The notes: generated from the sequence alone by a model not told the origin. A stretch of 64,000 nucleotides of DNA from Linepithema humile (GCF_040581485.1 NC_090131.1:22890532-22954531), one strand, 5' to 3'. Positions 48,301-62,500 are shown, counted from the stretch's first letter. Translations and numbers: made by a program.

Positions 48301-51300
48301 GATTATTAATGACAGTTTAGTTAATAATTGAAATAGAAATTTTACATATTACGCATTGTTCCGCGCGATTGTTTTGCGAATATATTAGAATAGATTTATA
48401 TTCCTGGATAATGATGCGTATCGATCGTGCACAGCATGCACAGACAATCATAGCACATATGTAGATGATTCAGCATGTCGCAGCCGAGTAAACGCCTTCG
48501 CATTATCGATAAGCATCGAGTTTTAGCGGGCGGAGAAAATGATATCGCTGCATGACGAGATACGGAGATTTTTCTTTTCACGGCGATAATCGTACAATGC
48601 TACTATCTCTGAAAGATATTTTCACGATAATATGATGAGAAATTGATTTGTTAAGAGAAGAGAAAATAAACAGCCTATAGTGAAGTTATCAATGTCGAAC
48701 TTATTACTGTTATTGTTATATGAAATGCAACGGAAGAGTGATTCACAATTATATGAAATATTTGAACAATGCGTAATATGATGTACATTTTGTAAGATAC
48801 ACTATTTTATGAAAATATTTAAAATTTACATGTATATATTCCAGTTTGTTTAATATTTTCGTAAATATTAATGCAACATTTCACATTTTATTCAGCTTAA
48901 ATAAAAATTTTCCAGAGATGCACCTCCTCGAAATGTATGTTGAACATTATAGACGATGTGTCCGATGTTCTCTTATTTTCACTATATCCTCATTTGTCTT
49001 ACTCGGACATGAACTCATCTGTTATTTTGATATAAAAATAAAGACGTAATTCTTGTTTATAAGCAACACAAAAGAATTTTCTACAATTCATTTTAGTTAG
49101 GTGCAATACCACAGAATGTTATTATTCTTTTTTACACAGTTATTGTGCAAGAAATTAATTAAAAACTTTTTTTTGTTTCTGGTTTATATTTCGCGCAATT
49201 ATGTAGTATCTATATTCTGTGTTTCAAGCTGTTAGTTTTTTCCCATGAATATAAATCTCAAAACTGTTATTTGCGTATTCTCTGCGGACTATTTCAAGAA
49301 TCCCACGCAATATTGCATAATATTTATATAGCGAAGAAAAAGCGTGCGACGTAAAATGCTCTGATTTAAATTTTCCCGTTTACATTTCCCAAAAGCCAGA
49401 GATGCATCTTTATGTTCTTTCGCTCACAACTTTGGTTGCGTACGAACATACGAGTATAAAGATGTATTATTTTTATCTTTTGGCCAAACATTCAGTTTTT
49501 GATGCAGTTATATAAAAAAGATTCGATAAAAAGAAGTAAAATAATGAAATCAAATAGCGCATAATTAAAACTTATAGGTACGTGCAATTTTAAAAGTATC
49601 AGTATAACGTATATTATAAAAAAGTCACAGTTTACATATTAATAGATTTGACATTATTTTATAATGTTTACACACTACATACGTAGGTACGATTAGAGAT
49701 GCTCTGCTTGATATGTACAGATTTCTTGTATTTTCAAGCAGGAATAGGAAAAGATTTCTCCTTTAATCCCTGTGGTAATTAGCCTTAAAAACCACTAATT
49801 ACGGTTAATGAAATCTTATCTGCAGTCTGGATGTTTCCTCGAGCTGTTTCACGCGCAACGTACTAATTGCACCGCCACGAACTTTTTTGCCGCATCAACA
49901 AGGTTAAATTTCCTTTGAAGATGCGCCCTTAACGTTATCCCGCTCTTGTGTATTGTAGCTGCGTGCCGTCTTATACGAGAGTATAAGACTGAACATATAA
50001 CGCTGAAAAAACATCTATCCCGGATTACTGCCGGCGATATTTTATACCAACTGTTTCGTACTCTAAGCAGGCTCGCACATCTTAAAGCCAGTAGTCCGTA
50101 ACGGATTACGACGCGTCGTGATTTAACGCTTTCCGCACCTTTATTTTCCACTAGACGGTCCATCTACTGCATTCGTGACCGGACTCGAAGGTATCGTTGA
50201 TTTTCAATCTTCCGCCGCATCAAAAGTCCGAGAGGCGGACTAATCGCGACTAATAAAATTTCGTTAGTGCATCGCGATGTAACGCAATGAGTTCGATGCA
50301 TTTATCTGATTGTGGAATGTAATTTCTCCCGCTGAGTAAAGTGGCAGCGAAACCGTCTGCGTAGAAACTATCAAAACTTTAACTCTTACTTAGTCGCGAA
50401 TTCCACGAGGTGGATTATTCTCGACGTCGTTTATATTTTCCACTCGAAATAAATTACCTCGCCGGAAATTCATCGTGAATTTCTTAATTGACTGACGTGA
50501 TTTAACGAAGAATTCAAGTTTGAAATCCGGAATTTGATTGAAAAAGAGAATTATCGTTTCGCAATTTGCATAGATTTCTCTGACCCACATCGGCCTTTAA
50601 CCGAAAGGGTTAAACCAACAGCAGAAATCACTCGACGCAGAAATGTGATTTTGTTCTAACCAAAAGCACACGTGCCAAAGATCTCACTGTCGGCTGTTAA
50701 AATAAAAATTGTTCGTCGATTATCTTTAGAAAAAACTGTATACAACAAAATACAGAAAAAAAGTGTCATTTTTGAGCCGCAATCTTACCGCATGTTTCCG
50801 ATAACATCAAGTAAATATATTAGCAGTTAAGATAAGATTTGCATTGATTCACAACAAGAGCAGCAAAACATTCCACGCGCGATGCGTAAGATAACACACA
50901 AAACAACAATACTTGACATGTAACACGTGATTCGATACGAATAATTTTTGCATATCTCGATTTCGTCTCACGGTACATTTTAAATCTTTAAAATCTATTT
51001 TATGTTGGTAAAAATAGTTGAAAAAATAGCAAAAAAGGTCAAAGAAATTGATTGTTTGCTGTTTTTTTCATTTTACAACATTACGTTGATCATGAAGACT
51101 TAAATAAAATCTATGTTAAGCTAAAAGTAATATAAAATTCGTCGTAAAATAAGACCAGCTCGAAGAACACGATTTTCTTTTACAAAAAATAGATTTAAAG
51201 CGTCCTCCTAGAAACCAAAATAAATTAGCATTGAAGAATATTTAAAAAGCACTGCAGCTAGATATATCTTATCATTATTTATCTCAGAAATTTTTGGCAG

Positions 51301-54300
51301 TACTTTGTTTATCGTATCTGTTTGTTACGCGACCTGAAGATAAAATGTGAGTTTATGTGAAGCACGTAAGTGGGTCGACGTCGCTCCGACGTATACGTGC
51401 GCGGTTCAATTTTTAATGATCGATCGATAAATTAGAGATTTAACGTTGGATCCCTTCGGATGGATTTCCATTGCGCGGATTACATAGCGTGATCGATACG
51501 GAGGCATGATTAAAGCCGGTAAACTCGCGGAAGGGAAGCGTTTTATTTCCGAGGAGAAATTGCGCGATATTGCCTCGCGATGCCGGAGGAACAGAACTCG
51601 GTGAGGTACAAGTTATTAAACGATCTCAACGATGTTACTTCATGATGACCCTAGAACTCATAAAGCGGATCCGCTTCGTCGCGTTTTCTTCGATATACCT
51701 TTCTCGTTTTCAGCCGCGCAAATTTATTTCCGTGCTACCATTATCAGGCGAGATAACCTCTACTGTGCCGTCAACAACGCGAATAAAGCGGCGAAGCGCG
51801 TTTTTATGAATAGCGCTATTTATTAATTGCTAATTAACGGAGACGCGGCGAGAAGTCGATTAAGATTATTTTGATAACGTAATAACGAAGAGTTTGAGTT
51901 GAGATAATGGCTAATGGAATGGTGTATCAAGCAGTTAGAAAGATCAGCCGTTTTATCTTGGGAGAAAAATCAATGTCGTAAAGTTCCATCGTAAAATCAA
52001 AGTCTCTATTTCCAGTTAATATCGGCTATAAATGTGTGCGGCAAGATTTTGTGAAAATTGTCGTTTCTTACGATTCTACTTTTAAGACCCTTCGCGCTGT
52101 CATTCCGCTCCTGCTCCGCGCTGCGATCGTAAATCCAGTCCTATCTGCAAATAGTGTTCTTCCGCTTATTTCTTAAATCGATGGAGAGACTCGCGTTCCT
52201 CTTAGGAACATCGTAAAGTTCGATGCGTTATCGAGCGTGCCGCGGGATATTGTTTCTTTACGATCAAAATCGTAAAGTAAGATGCGTGTATGCGTGATTG
52301 TACATAAGGTTCATAGCTTCTTTCAATACGCGCACGCAAAGCTATATGTATATATTACATATACCTCTCGACCGGGATCTTCTTAAATCTTTTCAATCTT
52401 GACGCTTTAATCCAGAAATTCTTGATCCCGGGATCTAGCGCAGCAAATAAGAAATCCACGCGCGCAACCGCCGTCAATGTCTTGTTCGGCCACCCTTTTA
52501 CGATCTCGGAGGGATGACGTCCCGCAATACAAGCACTCGCCAGCGACGCTCACCTTTTTATTATTCCACGGCGTGTGAGACGAAGTTCGCGTAGGGCGTG
52601 TCGCGCTATTTGCATTCTCATTACCATCGGCGGTTCTTATTTAAATAGGTGAACAACTGCAAAGCACTCTGGTGGTCGGCGAGCTCGTTAGGCTCTTCCC
52701 TCCCAAGTGGGTGAGAAAGAAGACGGTGAGCGGGAAAGAGAGTCGTATGCACAGGTATACTGGTCCGTTGCGTCTATACTCTTCCGACGCACCCTCACCT
52801 CCATCCGCCACAGACTGTCGCTCTCGACCCCTTCCCGCAAGACGTAGCCGAGCGAGAAGAGCCGGATGGCTGCAATTTCGCGCGGGGACGCGAATCCTCG
52901 TGACCTCCGACCTCGTCAACACCGGGGGCAGAGAGAGGGAGGGAGGGAGAGAGGAAAGGGAAAGGGGGAATCTTTTAAATTCAACGCGGTACGCTTCATT
53001 AGTGGCTGCGGTTTGCTCGGCGGTCGCAACGATTTAATCCGAGCTTGCGCGTGGCGTCAAGCCGCGCCGCCATCCCGAGGAAATTCAATTTCGCTGCGGC
53101 GGTAATGGACCAGAACGTTCCGGGGCCAGAGAGTTAGGCTGTCTCTCGGTGGCCGCGTCGGAAACGCCGATCGACTGGCTGTATCTCTGCTGTGCGGAAT
53201 TCATTCGAACGTAATACGGATCCGAGAGCGTACGTCGCGATCGCTCGCTTCTCGACGTTCCGCTCGCGGCGTTTGTTCGCGCCAATCGATCGTGCGCGAT
53301 GCAGCGCAGCGCGGTCCGTAGCTATTCGCGCGCGGGAAACGCCGCGGGCGAATCGACAGGAGAAGTATGCCCAGTCGTGCGTGCGAATGGCGTGCGTACT
53401 CGAAAACTTTCGACGCGGTAGCTGTGACACAAATATAAGTAACTGCTGGAAGTTGGATGTGACTTCCACGGAAACTTAGCGCATTTGATCTGAAATTTAT
53501 AATTACATGAATACGCCATATTTATAAATATAAATTGTGTATTTTCTGTCGAGTAGAAATTTTTGGATAAAATTTAAAACAGGTCTTATCTAAATTGAAA
53601 TTAAACGAGGAACTTGTATTTGTTATTGTTCTATTTTTTTAATATTGTTGCCTTATCTGTTAATTGTTTTTAATTAATTTTAAGTGTTGTGAAAAACATT
53701 TTTAATGCATATATTTTTTATCCTACATTTAATCTGATTCTAACTTTTATATTTGAATTGAATTTTTTATTTCTCTATCTACTTAATTAATACAAATAAA
53801 ATTTTATTTTAAAATTATTAATAATAAAGTATTAAATTTATTAGAGTAATCCGATTTAACGCAGGCCAAACTTACTACAAAATTAATGTAATGCGAACCA
53901 TTAGCTAGCTATATTTTGGTCTATATTATTTTGGAAAACTGGATTTTAATGCTTACAAAAAGCTTAGTATATAAATATATTTGAAATAAATGTGAATGAA
54001 AAAATTATGCAAAGTCAAATATAAATATAGAACTTTTCAGTTCAGTCGGAGGAAATTAAATTGAAAATAAAATTTGTTTATAGATACATTTTATATGAAA
54101 ATATTTTTATCAGGCGTGTGATTGCAGGTAAACTGCATCCGTTTCTAGTAGATTTTCAAGCCTGTCGAATGTCGTGCCATTACGTAACGCTATGCAAATA
54201 TCGCGCCAAGTCCTTCGAGAGTAAAACGTCGAGTATACGAAAGATTTCTTAGTTCAGAAACAAGAGCAACGGCGGGAGCTTCTCAAAGTTACTGCGCGGA

Positions 54301-56037
54301 ACAAACGACAAAGTTCGACCTTACGATTCGATCCAATATATTACAAAGACACGCCGTACCTCTCGGAATTCATAATGGCACATAAGCTCACCTAGTTTCG
54401 AAGTAATAGTGATAAGCATTTTATTTCGCTCGTACTTCTGTTATCTCTCGCGAGCTTTCGTGAATTAGGCATTCGCGTAACGCGTAATTAAGCCCTGTCC
54501 TATTTCCGTAACAAAGCAAATTCAGCCGCCTTTATTAACCCACTGCGTGCTGCCGCTGTACTCGCATTACAGATTGCCTCAAGACATAATGCTAAAACTT
54601 CGAGATCCAATTTCTGAAGTAATTTTCAGTTAAATATATGAGCGCAGGTCTCTGACTTTGAAAATGCTTACAGAGCTATGTAGCGCATAGATTCTTAAAA
54701 ACACATTATTTAAAAAAATATAAAAAATGCAAAAATATTAAAATCAATGCTGCATAATTCTCCATAATTAACTATTGTATTATATCATAATTATTATTAC
54801 TGATAACACAATTGCTTCTATTCATAAATCCGTATTTAAATTTTCAACTTTGAATTAGTTTAGAAATTGGGTCGCAGAATTATAGTGCAAAATCACAGGC
54901 CATTTTGCACGTATGTTTATCTACCCTCTGATGTTGTGTTTGATGTAAACACAGTAGCATCCTTATTAATCGTAATATTTTGCAATGCGTTATTGCTCTC
55001 ATATATTTGTTGCTTTTCAATAACTCGGACGACCAGCGGCAGCTTTATATTATTCAACCGTGTAATCTAGACTGTGCAATTAGCTTCTCACTTAATTAGG
55101 ACAAAATTTAATTAACAACTTTAATTTCAGCAGAAATAATGAATCGCGCGCCTTTCGCGAAAATCTAGCGAATTAATTAATTACGATGTGCGTCTCGCAC
55201 AGACAAGTGTCCAGCGATCGTTGGAATAGAGAATTTTATGTAAGATCTAAGCAGGTACACTATGATTAGTGTGCCGGGGCGGATTAAAAAATAAAATCCC
55301 GTGGCACAGGAGTCGCAGGCATATTGATTTTTCTACTCCGGTGCAGCCAATGACCTAACGTTACCTCGCTGCAAGCACGACCCTAACAAAGTTATCCGAA
55401 GAATGACGTGCCGTACACGGCGCAGCACGGTGGAAATCGACACCCATTTACCACTTCGTATTCTCGATCATGTCCGTACACGTGACCCACCCCTTCGGGT
55501 TACACTGAGCATCTTAAGACACCATCTGGCAACCGCCCAATCCGGTCATATTTTTCCGATCGTAACGGGTCACGCGGATATGTGACAGCATCCCCGAGCC
55601 GTGGAGATTTACTGCGGGCATTAAATTACAACCGTCGTGGCTGATCTTTCGGGGATCGGTATCTTTTGAACGAGACGTCGCGACTAGCTCGGTGACCAAC
55701 GATGCTGTTGACTGTTTCCTTTTTTTCTCTCCTTTTTTTTTTTTTATTATTTAAGGATGTTGCCTGTCGGCTTTTTAGTCCCGCGGGATCCGATCTTCCC
55801 TTGTTGAAAATTGAGGTTTGCCCAGAAAGTACATATATATGTTGCGGTCCGTTGAAAACAGGATGATCATATTTTTCTGCGGATCAAAACAGGTGGAATA
55901 AGCTACGTTTGCAATTTTTAGAAAAGAAAACACAAAACAGGATTTATATAATTTTTTGTTATCAATTGGGCAAAAGAGAAAATATCCTAGCCATCAGAAT
56001 TAAAAATAATAATTTTTTTGGAAAATAATTTAGATAC

Positions 56038-56072
56038 TTTAATTATCTGTTACAACGTAACAGATAATTAAA
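56038..56072. repeat. Perfect 16-bp hairpin with 3-base loop
   Basis: TTTAATTATCTGTTAC (56038-56053), loop AAC, then its exact reverse complement (56057-56072). It lies about 380 bases before the splice acceptor of the first coding exon of the LRR gene, so it is probably intronic. It could be a cruciform-prone palindrome or a foldback remnant. Confidence 0.85.
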
Positions 56073-56455
56073 TAATTTAAAAGTGATATTTACAAAATTC
56101 ATTATGAATTAAAAACGTGTCTTTTTTTCGCAATAAGTAAATTTTATTTTACCTTTTGCTCTACATATCTGTCTCTGTACCAGCTATATTAATAGACATT
56201 TCCAATTTATAAGAGATTATCGAAAATGTAAGATATCCTAATGTTAAATCCGATACATGAATTTATGTCTATAATCGTCAATATATGTCGATAACGAATC
56301 AAATTAAGATACAATTTTAAATCACTGTAGAACGCTTATTTCGAGAATCTTTATATCCGAATGTCCAAATTCAGTTATGCGTCCGTAAAAATAAGTTCCA
56401 TCTCGTATCCAAGTCTAAATTGAATTCTCGCGATGTTTCGCATTTTTGCTTGCAG

Positions 56456-56544
56456 AACCCACGGCGGTGAAATCCGAGTGTCGGCGCAAGAAACGATGAA
56501 CGAATCGGGACGAGCCGGGAACGAAGCGGCGCGATAATAATAAT
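56456..56544 (+). other. 5' untranslated part of the first coding exon of the LRR gene, with a uORF
   Basis: CATTTTTGCTTGCAG ends at 56455, a good polypyrimidine-tract acceptor, so the exon starts at 56456. An upstream ORF runs from ATG 56496 to TAA 56537 (13 codons, MNESGRAGNEAAR) and ends 7 bases before the main ATG at 56545. The main frame is closed upstream by a TGA at 56495-56497, which overlaps the uORF start codon (ATGA), so the uORF is in a different frame. The uORF may dampen translation; that is inference. Confidence 0.6.
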
Positions 56545-59500
56545 ATGTGGACGACGCGGCCACGGACCAAACGAAAGTGGCGACAATCGTCGACCCGGTC
56601 GTGCAGAGAACGTGACAATCGGTGGAATCGCCGTCGGGACGGCTTCCGCATCATCTACTCGGTAATATTGGCGGCTTGCATGGCGACACAGGAGGCGAGG
56701 GGCGCCAAGTGTCCGCCACCGGACACAATACCCGGCTGCCCGTGTTACAACTTCGAGAACGGCGGTCTGTTCCTGGAATGCGCAGGTGCCACCGAGGAGT
56801 CCCTCAGGAACGCTTTGTCCGGCGTGATACATGCCACCGGCGGGGAAGGTAACCGTCCATGATACAATGCGCAAAAAGCAGGGATCACCGGAGAACACGT
56901 ATTCCCGTCGCATACATAAGTAGAAACAGCCACCGCAGTGATACGTCCGTATTGTGGGGCAATATCGTACGCGCAGGAACAGCTGTGGCTCGGAATAAAC
57001 AAAAAGAGAAACGCAAAAAAAAGCTCAAGAGACTATTCAGTATCTCCATAAATAGTCAATGAGATCATATGATGCCTTTTTAACTCTTATTCTCTTATTA
57101 TGAAGAATTTCAAAATTTTTAATATTTAAATGTAATTCTATTTTTGTAAATATATTCATATTGTTGAGAAAATTGGAAATAGTTTATATGTTTATATATA
57201 AACAAAGGCAGTAGAATATGTTTTAGTTTAATTCGACAATATCAATACTTTTCAACTCTCATATATCTTTGCAAAATTAGAATATTATCTTAAATTTTGC
57301 GTTAATTAAATCGTGTTATATTTTACGCATATTTTGCGTAAGATTCTTTATTTTTTAACGACATGAATTTTTATATTCCGCGAGTAGATATTAAGAAAAA
57401 ATCTTTTATTCGTCATCATCGATATTCGATGAAGAATTTTACGTGTGTCCGATAGAGATAAAAATAACTTGAAAGGAGAATTTAACTTTTAATCTCGTGA
57501 CTGTACAACACACAAAGCATGTCAATAGCTTTGGGTGAAATATCGTGCGATTGTTTCAGGGGCGCTCGTTCAGTCATTGAGCGTGTACGAATTGGATCGA
57601 AAAGTGGAGGAACTTCGTGCTGTTGCTTTCCCGGCGGGCTCGCAAATTAGGCATCTACAAATATCGCATTCCGCGATCCGCGAAATAACTGAGGATGCTT
57701 TCGAGCGATTAAGCAAAAGCCTGGAATCCTTGGCACTCGTATCCGGCCGACTACCTCACGTACCTCAAAAGGCCATGGCCACGCTAAGCCTACTCAAAGC
57801 GCTGGACCTCGAGGCCAACCTCGTTCACGAGCTGCCGAGCTTCAGTTTCTACGGGCTCTCGTTAATTAAACTGAATCTGAAGGGTAATCAAATCATGAAA
57901 ATTTCCGAGTACGCCTTTGCCGGACTCGAGGGCTCTTTAAAGGATCTGGATCTGGCGGAGAACAAGATCAGAGTATTCCCCATGACGTCCTTAAGAAGAT
58001 TAGAACATCTCACGTCGCTGCGTCTCGCGTGGAATGAGGTATCCCAGCTCCCGGAGGACGGCTATTCCAGGCTGGACGCCTTAAACTTCCTCGATCTCAG
58101 TAGCAACAATTTCAAGGACATTCCGCTCAATTGCTTCCGCTGCTGTCCGTCCCTGAAGACTCTGTCCCTCTATTACAACGCGGTCGAGTCGGTCGACAAG
58201 GATGCCTTTATATCGCTGATCGATCTCGAATCGATAGACCTCAGCCACAACAAGATCGTGTTCCTTGACGTAGCTACCTTCCGTGCCAATCAAAAGCTCA
58301 GGTCGATCGATCTCAGCCACAATCACATACACTATATCCGGGGCGTATTCTCGCGGCTGCCCGAATTGAAGGAGCTCTTCCTGGCAGAAAATAACATTCT
58401 CGAGATACCGGCGGAGACGTTTGCCGGCAGCACGAGCCTCTCGGTCGTGTACCTCCAGCAGAATGCCATCCGGAGGATCGATGCGCGCGGTCTGGTGACG
58501 CTCGGCCAATTGGCGCAGCTGCATTTGAGCGGAAATTACATCGAGAAGGTGCCGCGTGACTTCCTCGAGCATTGCGAGAATCTCTCCACGCTGTCGTTGG
58601 ACGGTAATAGTATCCGCGAGCTTGAAGTCGGCACGTTCGCCAAGGCGAAGCAGCTGCGCGAGCTACGGCTGCAGGACAATCAGATCACCGAGGTGAAGCG
58701 CGGCGTGTTCGCGCCGCTACCGTCGCTCCTCGAGCTGCATCTCCAAAACAACGCCATCACGGACATGGAGACCGGCGCGCTGAGATCTCTGCACAGTCTG
58801 CAACACGTAAATCTGCAGGGTAACCTTCTGGCGGTGCTGGGCGATGTGTTCCAAGTGTCGAACGACGTCGGTCAGAGCGAAAACAGCGGCAGTTCCCTCG
58901 TCTCTATTCAGCTAGACAACAATGGCCTCGGCGTCCTGCACAATGACTCATTAAGGGGTCAAGCCTCGGTCAGGATCATGTGGCTTGGACACAATAGACT
59001 GACGCGTCTTCAAGCTCCATTGTTTCGAGACCTGTTGCTGGTCGAGCGACTGTATCTCACGAATAATTCCATCTCGCGCATCGAAGACACCGCCTTCAAG
59101 CCAATGCAGGCGCTCAAGTTCCTGGAGCTTAGCATGAACCGGCTGAGTCACGTAACCGTGAAGACATTCTCGGAGCTACACGAGCTCGAGGAACTTTACT
59201 TGCAAGATAACGGTCTGCGCCGTCTGGATCCTTACGCTTTAACGGCTTTGAAGAGACTGCGCGTTCTCGACCTCGCCAACAATCACTTAAATGTGCTGCA
59301 CGATAAAATCTTCCAGGAAGGACTGCCGATCAGAACGCTCAATCTGAAGAACTGCACCGTCAGTGTGATCGAAAACGGTGCCTTCCGCGGACTAAACAAT
59401 CTCTACGAACTGAATCTCGAGCATAATCATTTCACTGCCACGGCGTTAGACCGCCTAGACATACCGGGGCTAAGAGTTTTGAGAATATCGTACAACAATT

Positions 59501-62500
59501 TTAGTCAGATCAACGCGAACTCGTTGGACGGCCTACCGTCCCTTCAGCATCTGGCGATGGATTCGTCGCAGATCAACCGGATGCCAGCCGAGATTTTCGC
59601 GAAAAACAAGAATCTTGCGAAACTGCTGCTCAGCAACAATTTGCTCAAGATGCTGCCGGCGATGTTGTTCTTAGGCCTCGAGGCGCTCAAGGAGATCAAA
59701 CTTGACGGCAATAGGTTCCAGCAAGTTCCGTACGATGTGTTTGCGAACGCGAGCACGGTGGAGTTCCTCTCGCTGGCCAACAACGCTCTCATTCAGGTGG
59801 ATATGTCGCGATTGTGCGGATTGACGAGTCTGCGGGAGCTCGATCTACGCGGCAACTACATCTCATCTCTCACCGGCTTCGCCACCGTCAACTTTTCTCG
59901 CCTCATATCCGTGGACTTGAGTCACAATCATTTAACGGCGCTCCCGGCGAATTTCTTCGCCCGCTCGAACATGCTGCGAAAGATCGAACTGGCGGCCAAC
60001 AAGTTTCGTCAGATACCAGCTGTGGCACTCACGGCGCAAAATATACCTGGTCTCACCTGGCTGAACGTCACGGCCAATCCTCTCATGCGAATACACGAGA
60101 TCAGCTCAGAAGCGAAATATCCGGCTCTGCAGGAAATTCACATTTCCGGAACGAATTTGACGATAGTCACCAGCCAAGACTTTGAGGCGTTTCCCGCGCT
60201 GATGCATCTCTTCATGGGTAACAACATGATCTCCAGGGTATCCCCCAGCGCTTTTCGAAGTCTTCCGAATTTGCTAACGCTGGATCTCAGCGTGAACGAG
60301 CTGGAGCTGCTACCGCAGGAGAGGCTGAAGGGACTGGAGCACCTTCGATTGCTCAATCTCACGCACAATCGTCTGAAAGAGCTCGAGGACTTCCCGCCTG
60401 ACCTGAAGGCTTTGCAAGTGCTCGATCTTTCGTACAATCAGATAAGCGGAGTGGGAAAGAGCACGTTCCAACACCTGGAGAATCTAGCCGAGCTGCATCT
60501 CTACGGCAACTGGATATCGTCGATCTCGCCGGACGCGTTCAAGCCGCTGAAGAAGCTCAGGATTTTAGATCTAAGTAGGAACTTCTTAGCGAACTTACCG
60601 CTGAATGCCTTTCGACCTCTCGAAACGCAAATACGGAGTCTACGGGCTGAGGGTGAGTACGATCTATTTCTTTATCCGCGCGGTTCCGATTTTATTTCGT
60701 TATATTTGTAAAAATTCTATCAAAACATGTCCATCGCAAACGATTACAAAAGATTAAAGATCTATTTTAATTTTAAAAGATTATTAAAAAAGAATATCTT
60801 TGTTACAATCTTATTTATTTTCAAATTAATTATTAAACAATATTCTTATTAGTATCTATTTGTTAATATGTTTCTTTTTATGTTTCAATTTTTCTTGTTT
60901 CTTTATTTCTTGAAAAATTGCAAGTGTCTTGTGTATAAATTATTTGTACACTTTGGAATTATTATTTATCGTAAATGGATACAAAGAAGTTTGCCTAAGT
61001 TCGACAATATTGCTCGTGGAAAGCACACATGTCGTCTTCACACGGATCGCATTGCGCTATGCTCGACAATAGCAATCTCAGCTGGTGAGATGATTGGTCG
61101 CATGCAGAAATTCACCGCCGATGTCTTCGCATGCAAATTCGGTTCACAGTCGAAAATAGCCCCGCGGGTAGTTGCGCGAAACTCCTCGACATCGAGTGAA
61201 CGATATGAACGCGGAGCACACAATCGGCGAGTCGATGTTGCGAAACGTCACGGCGCTATTCAGTATTCGGGGACGACAATAGCATCGCGGTAATTCGGGT
61301 TGCAATAAACGTCACACGGTATTTACGGCAAATCCAAATGCCCGATCTCTCATAACTCTCGAGACTTTCGTGACGATCGTGACATGGCGCGGTAAGAACT
61401 TTTCTTCTTTCTTTCTGAAAGCTTTAGGGACAAATGATCGTCTATATCGGGATCGTGGAACTTCTATGATAATTACGAGGGTTATATCCGCTGAATTAGA
61501 AAACCCACTGCACTGCGACTGCGAGTCTCAGGAGCTTTGGGAATGGCTGCGCGATCATCAGAAACTGGTCGGCGGCGGGATGAGCCGGAATCGCGGGGGC
61601 GGACTGAGGGTGAATGACATGGACGGCGGTCTGCTGCGGTGCGAGCAGCCGCCGGAGCTGCGCGGTCTCGTGTTCCTGGATCTGGATCCGCATGCCTTTT
61701 GCTCCGCGCCGCTGGTCTTGAAACTGGCGATCCAGGATATCCAGCCGTTCTCCGTTCTGGTGTCGTGGCAGAGCAGGAATCACTCCGGCTTGCGCGGCTA
61801 TCAGGTGGCCTATCACGCTCTGGACAACGTTGACGAGGTACTAGAAAGTAAAAGTTCTCATCATATAAATGCGCATTACAATGCTTCGCTGAAAAGCGAG
61901 CGCGCAACGTGAAGTATAATCGAGCGAGCGTAAACGGCGCTTGATTCAATCGATAGCAAAAGCCGAGGACACGCTTCTTCTGTCTTTCCCTCTCTTTCTC
62001 TCTTTCAACGTCGCTCTAATTCATCCTTTACAAAAACGTGTCGTCGCATCCGACATCGTCCTCGCTGATCGATCGACGCAACCGCGCAAAAAAGCAGCGC
62101 GGCGCGTTTCGGCCGGATTAAGTATTTTTACCGCTCCGAAAGAAATCGAATTTATTTATTTTTAGCAATTGCTGGGATTGTGATATACTCGCACATTCAA
62201 TCTCCAGCATTCGTCGTGCCGTGAAAAAGAATTTTGCGTCGGAATATTTTCTATAACAGTACTCAGGAGAGAAAGAGAGGAAGAATTAAAACGCTGAATA
62301 TAAATATAAAGTTAGAAAATTGATTATATTTGTGAAATATAATCGACAGATTTATCAAAATATAATTTCTACAGAGATACATTAATATCACTTCCTCTTC
62401 CAAAGTTCATTCGAAAATCTCAAAGACTCACCGTCGCTTTTATCGCTCTGATGTCCAGGTACGTGCCAAAATACTCGAGCCCAGCGCGCGCTCGGTGAAA

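Larger units (their letters stand above)
35764..56455. other. Long stretch without a supported coding gene
   Basis: No coding exon chain is supported. Contents: AT-rich DNA; GC-rich islands (about 43010-43480, 45050-45900, 47060-47950, 49800-50640, 51340-53480, 55100-55800); a 40-bp tandem duplication (42178-42257); hairpins at 40842-40881 and 56038-56072; (CT)n at 42962-42991; poly-T at 45294-45318; a C/A homopolymer pair at 46903-46922. The splice acceptor at 56455 means that the LRR gene has at least one noncoding 5' exon somewhere upstream. The GC-rich island at 52.5-53.5 kb is one candidate site, but no specific exon can be shown. Confidence 0.5.

Noticed and set aside
52672..53479. ORFs in the GC-rich island at 52.7-53.5 kb
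   Set aside because: Arg/Ser-rich overlapping frames on both strands without motifs; kept only as a possible location for a promoter or 5' exon.
56371..56913. 180-codon minus-strand ORF
   Set aside because: Shadow of the first coding exon of the LRR gene, which has the clear signal peptide and cysteine cap on the plus strand.
60868..61293. 141-codon ORF between two LRR exons
   Set aside because: It lies wholly inside the intron 60653-61499 of the LRR gene; the Phe/Leu-rich start reflects T-rich intron sequence.
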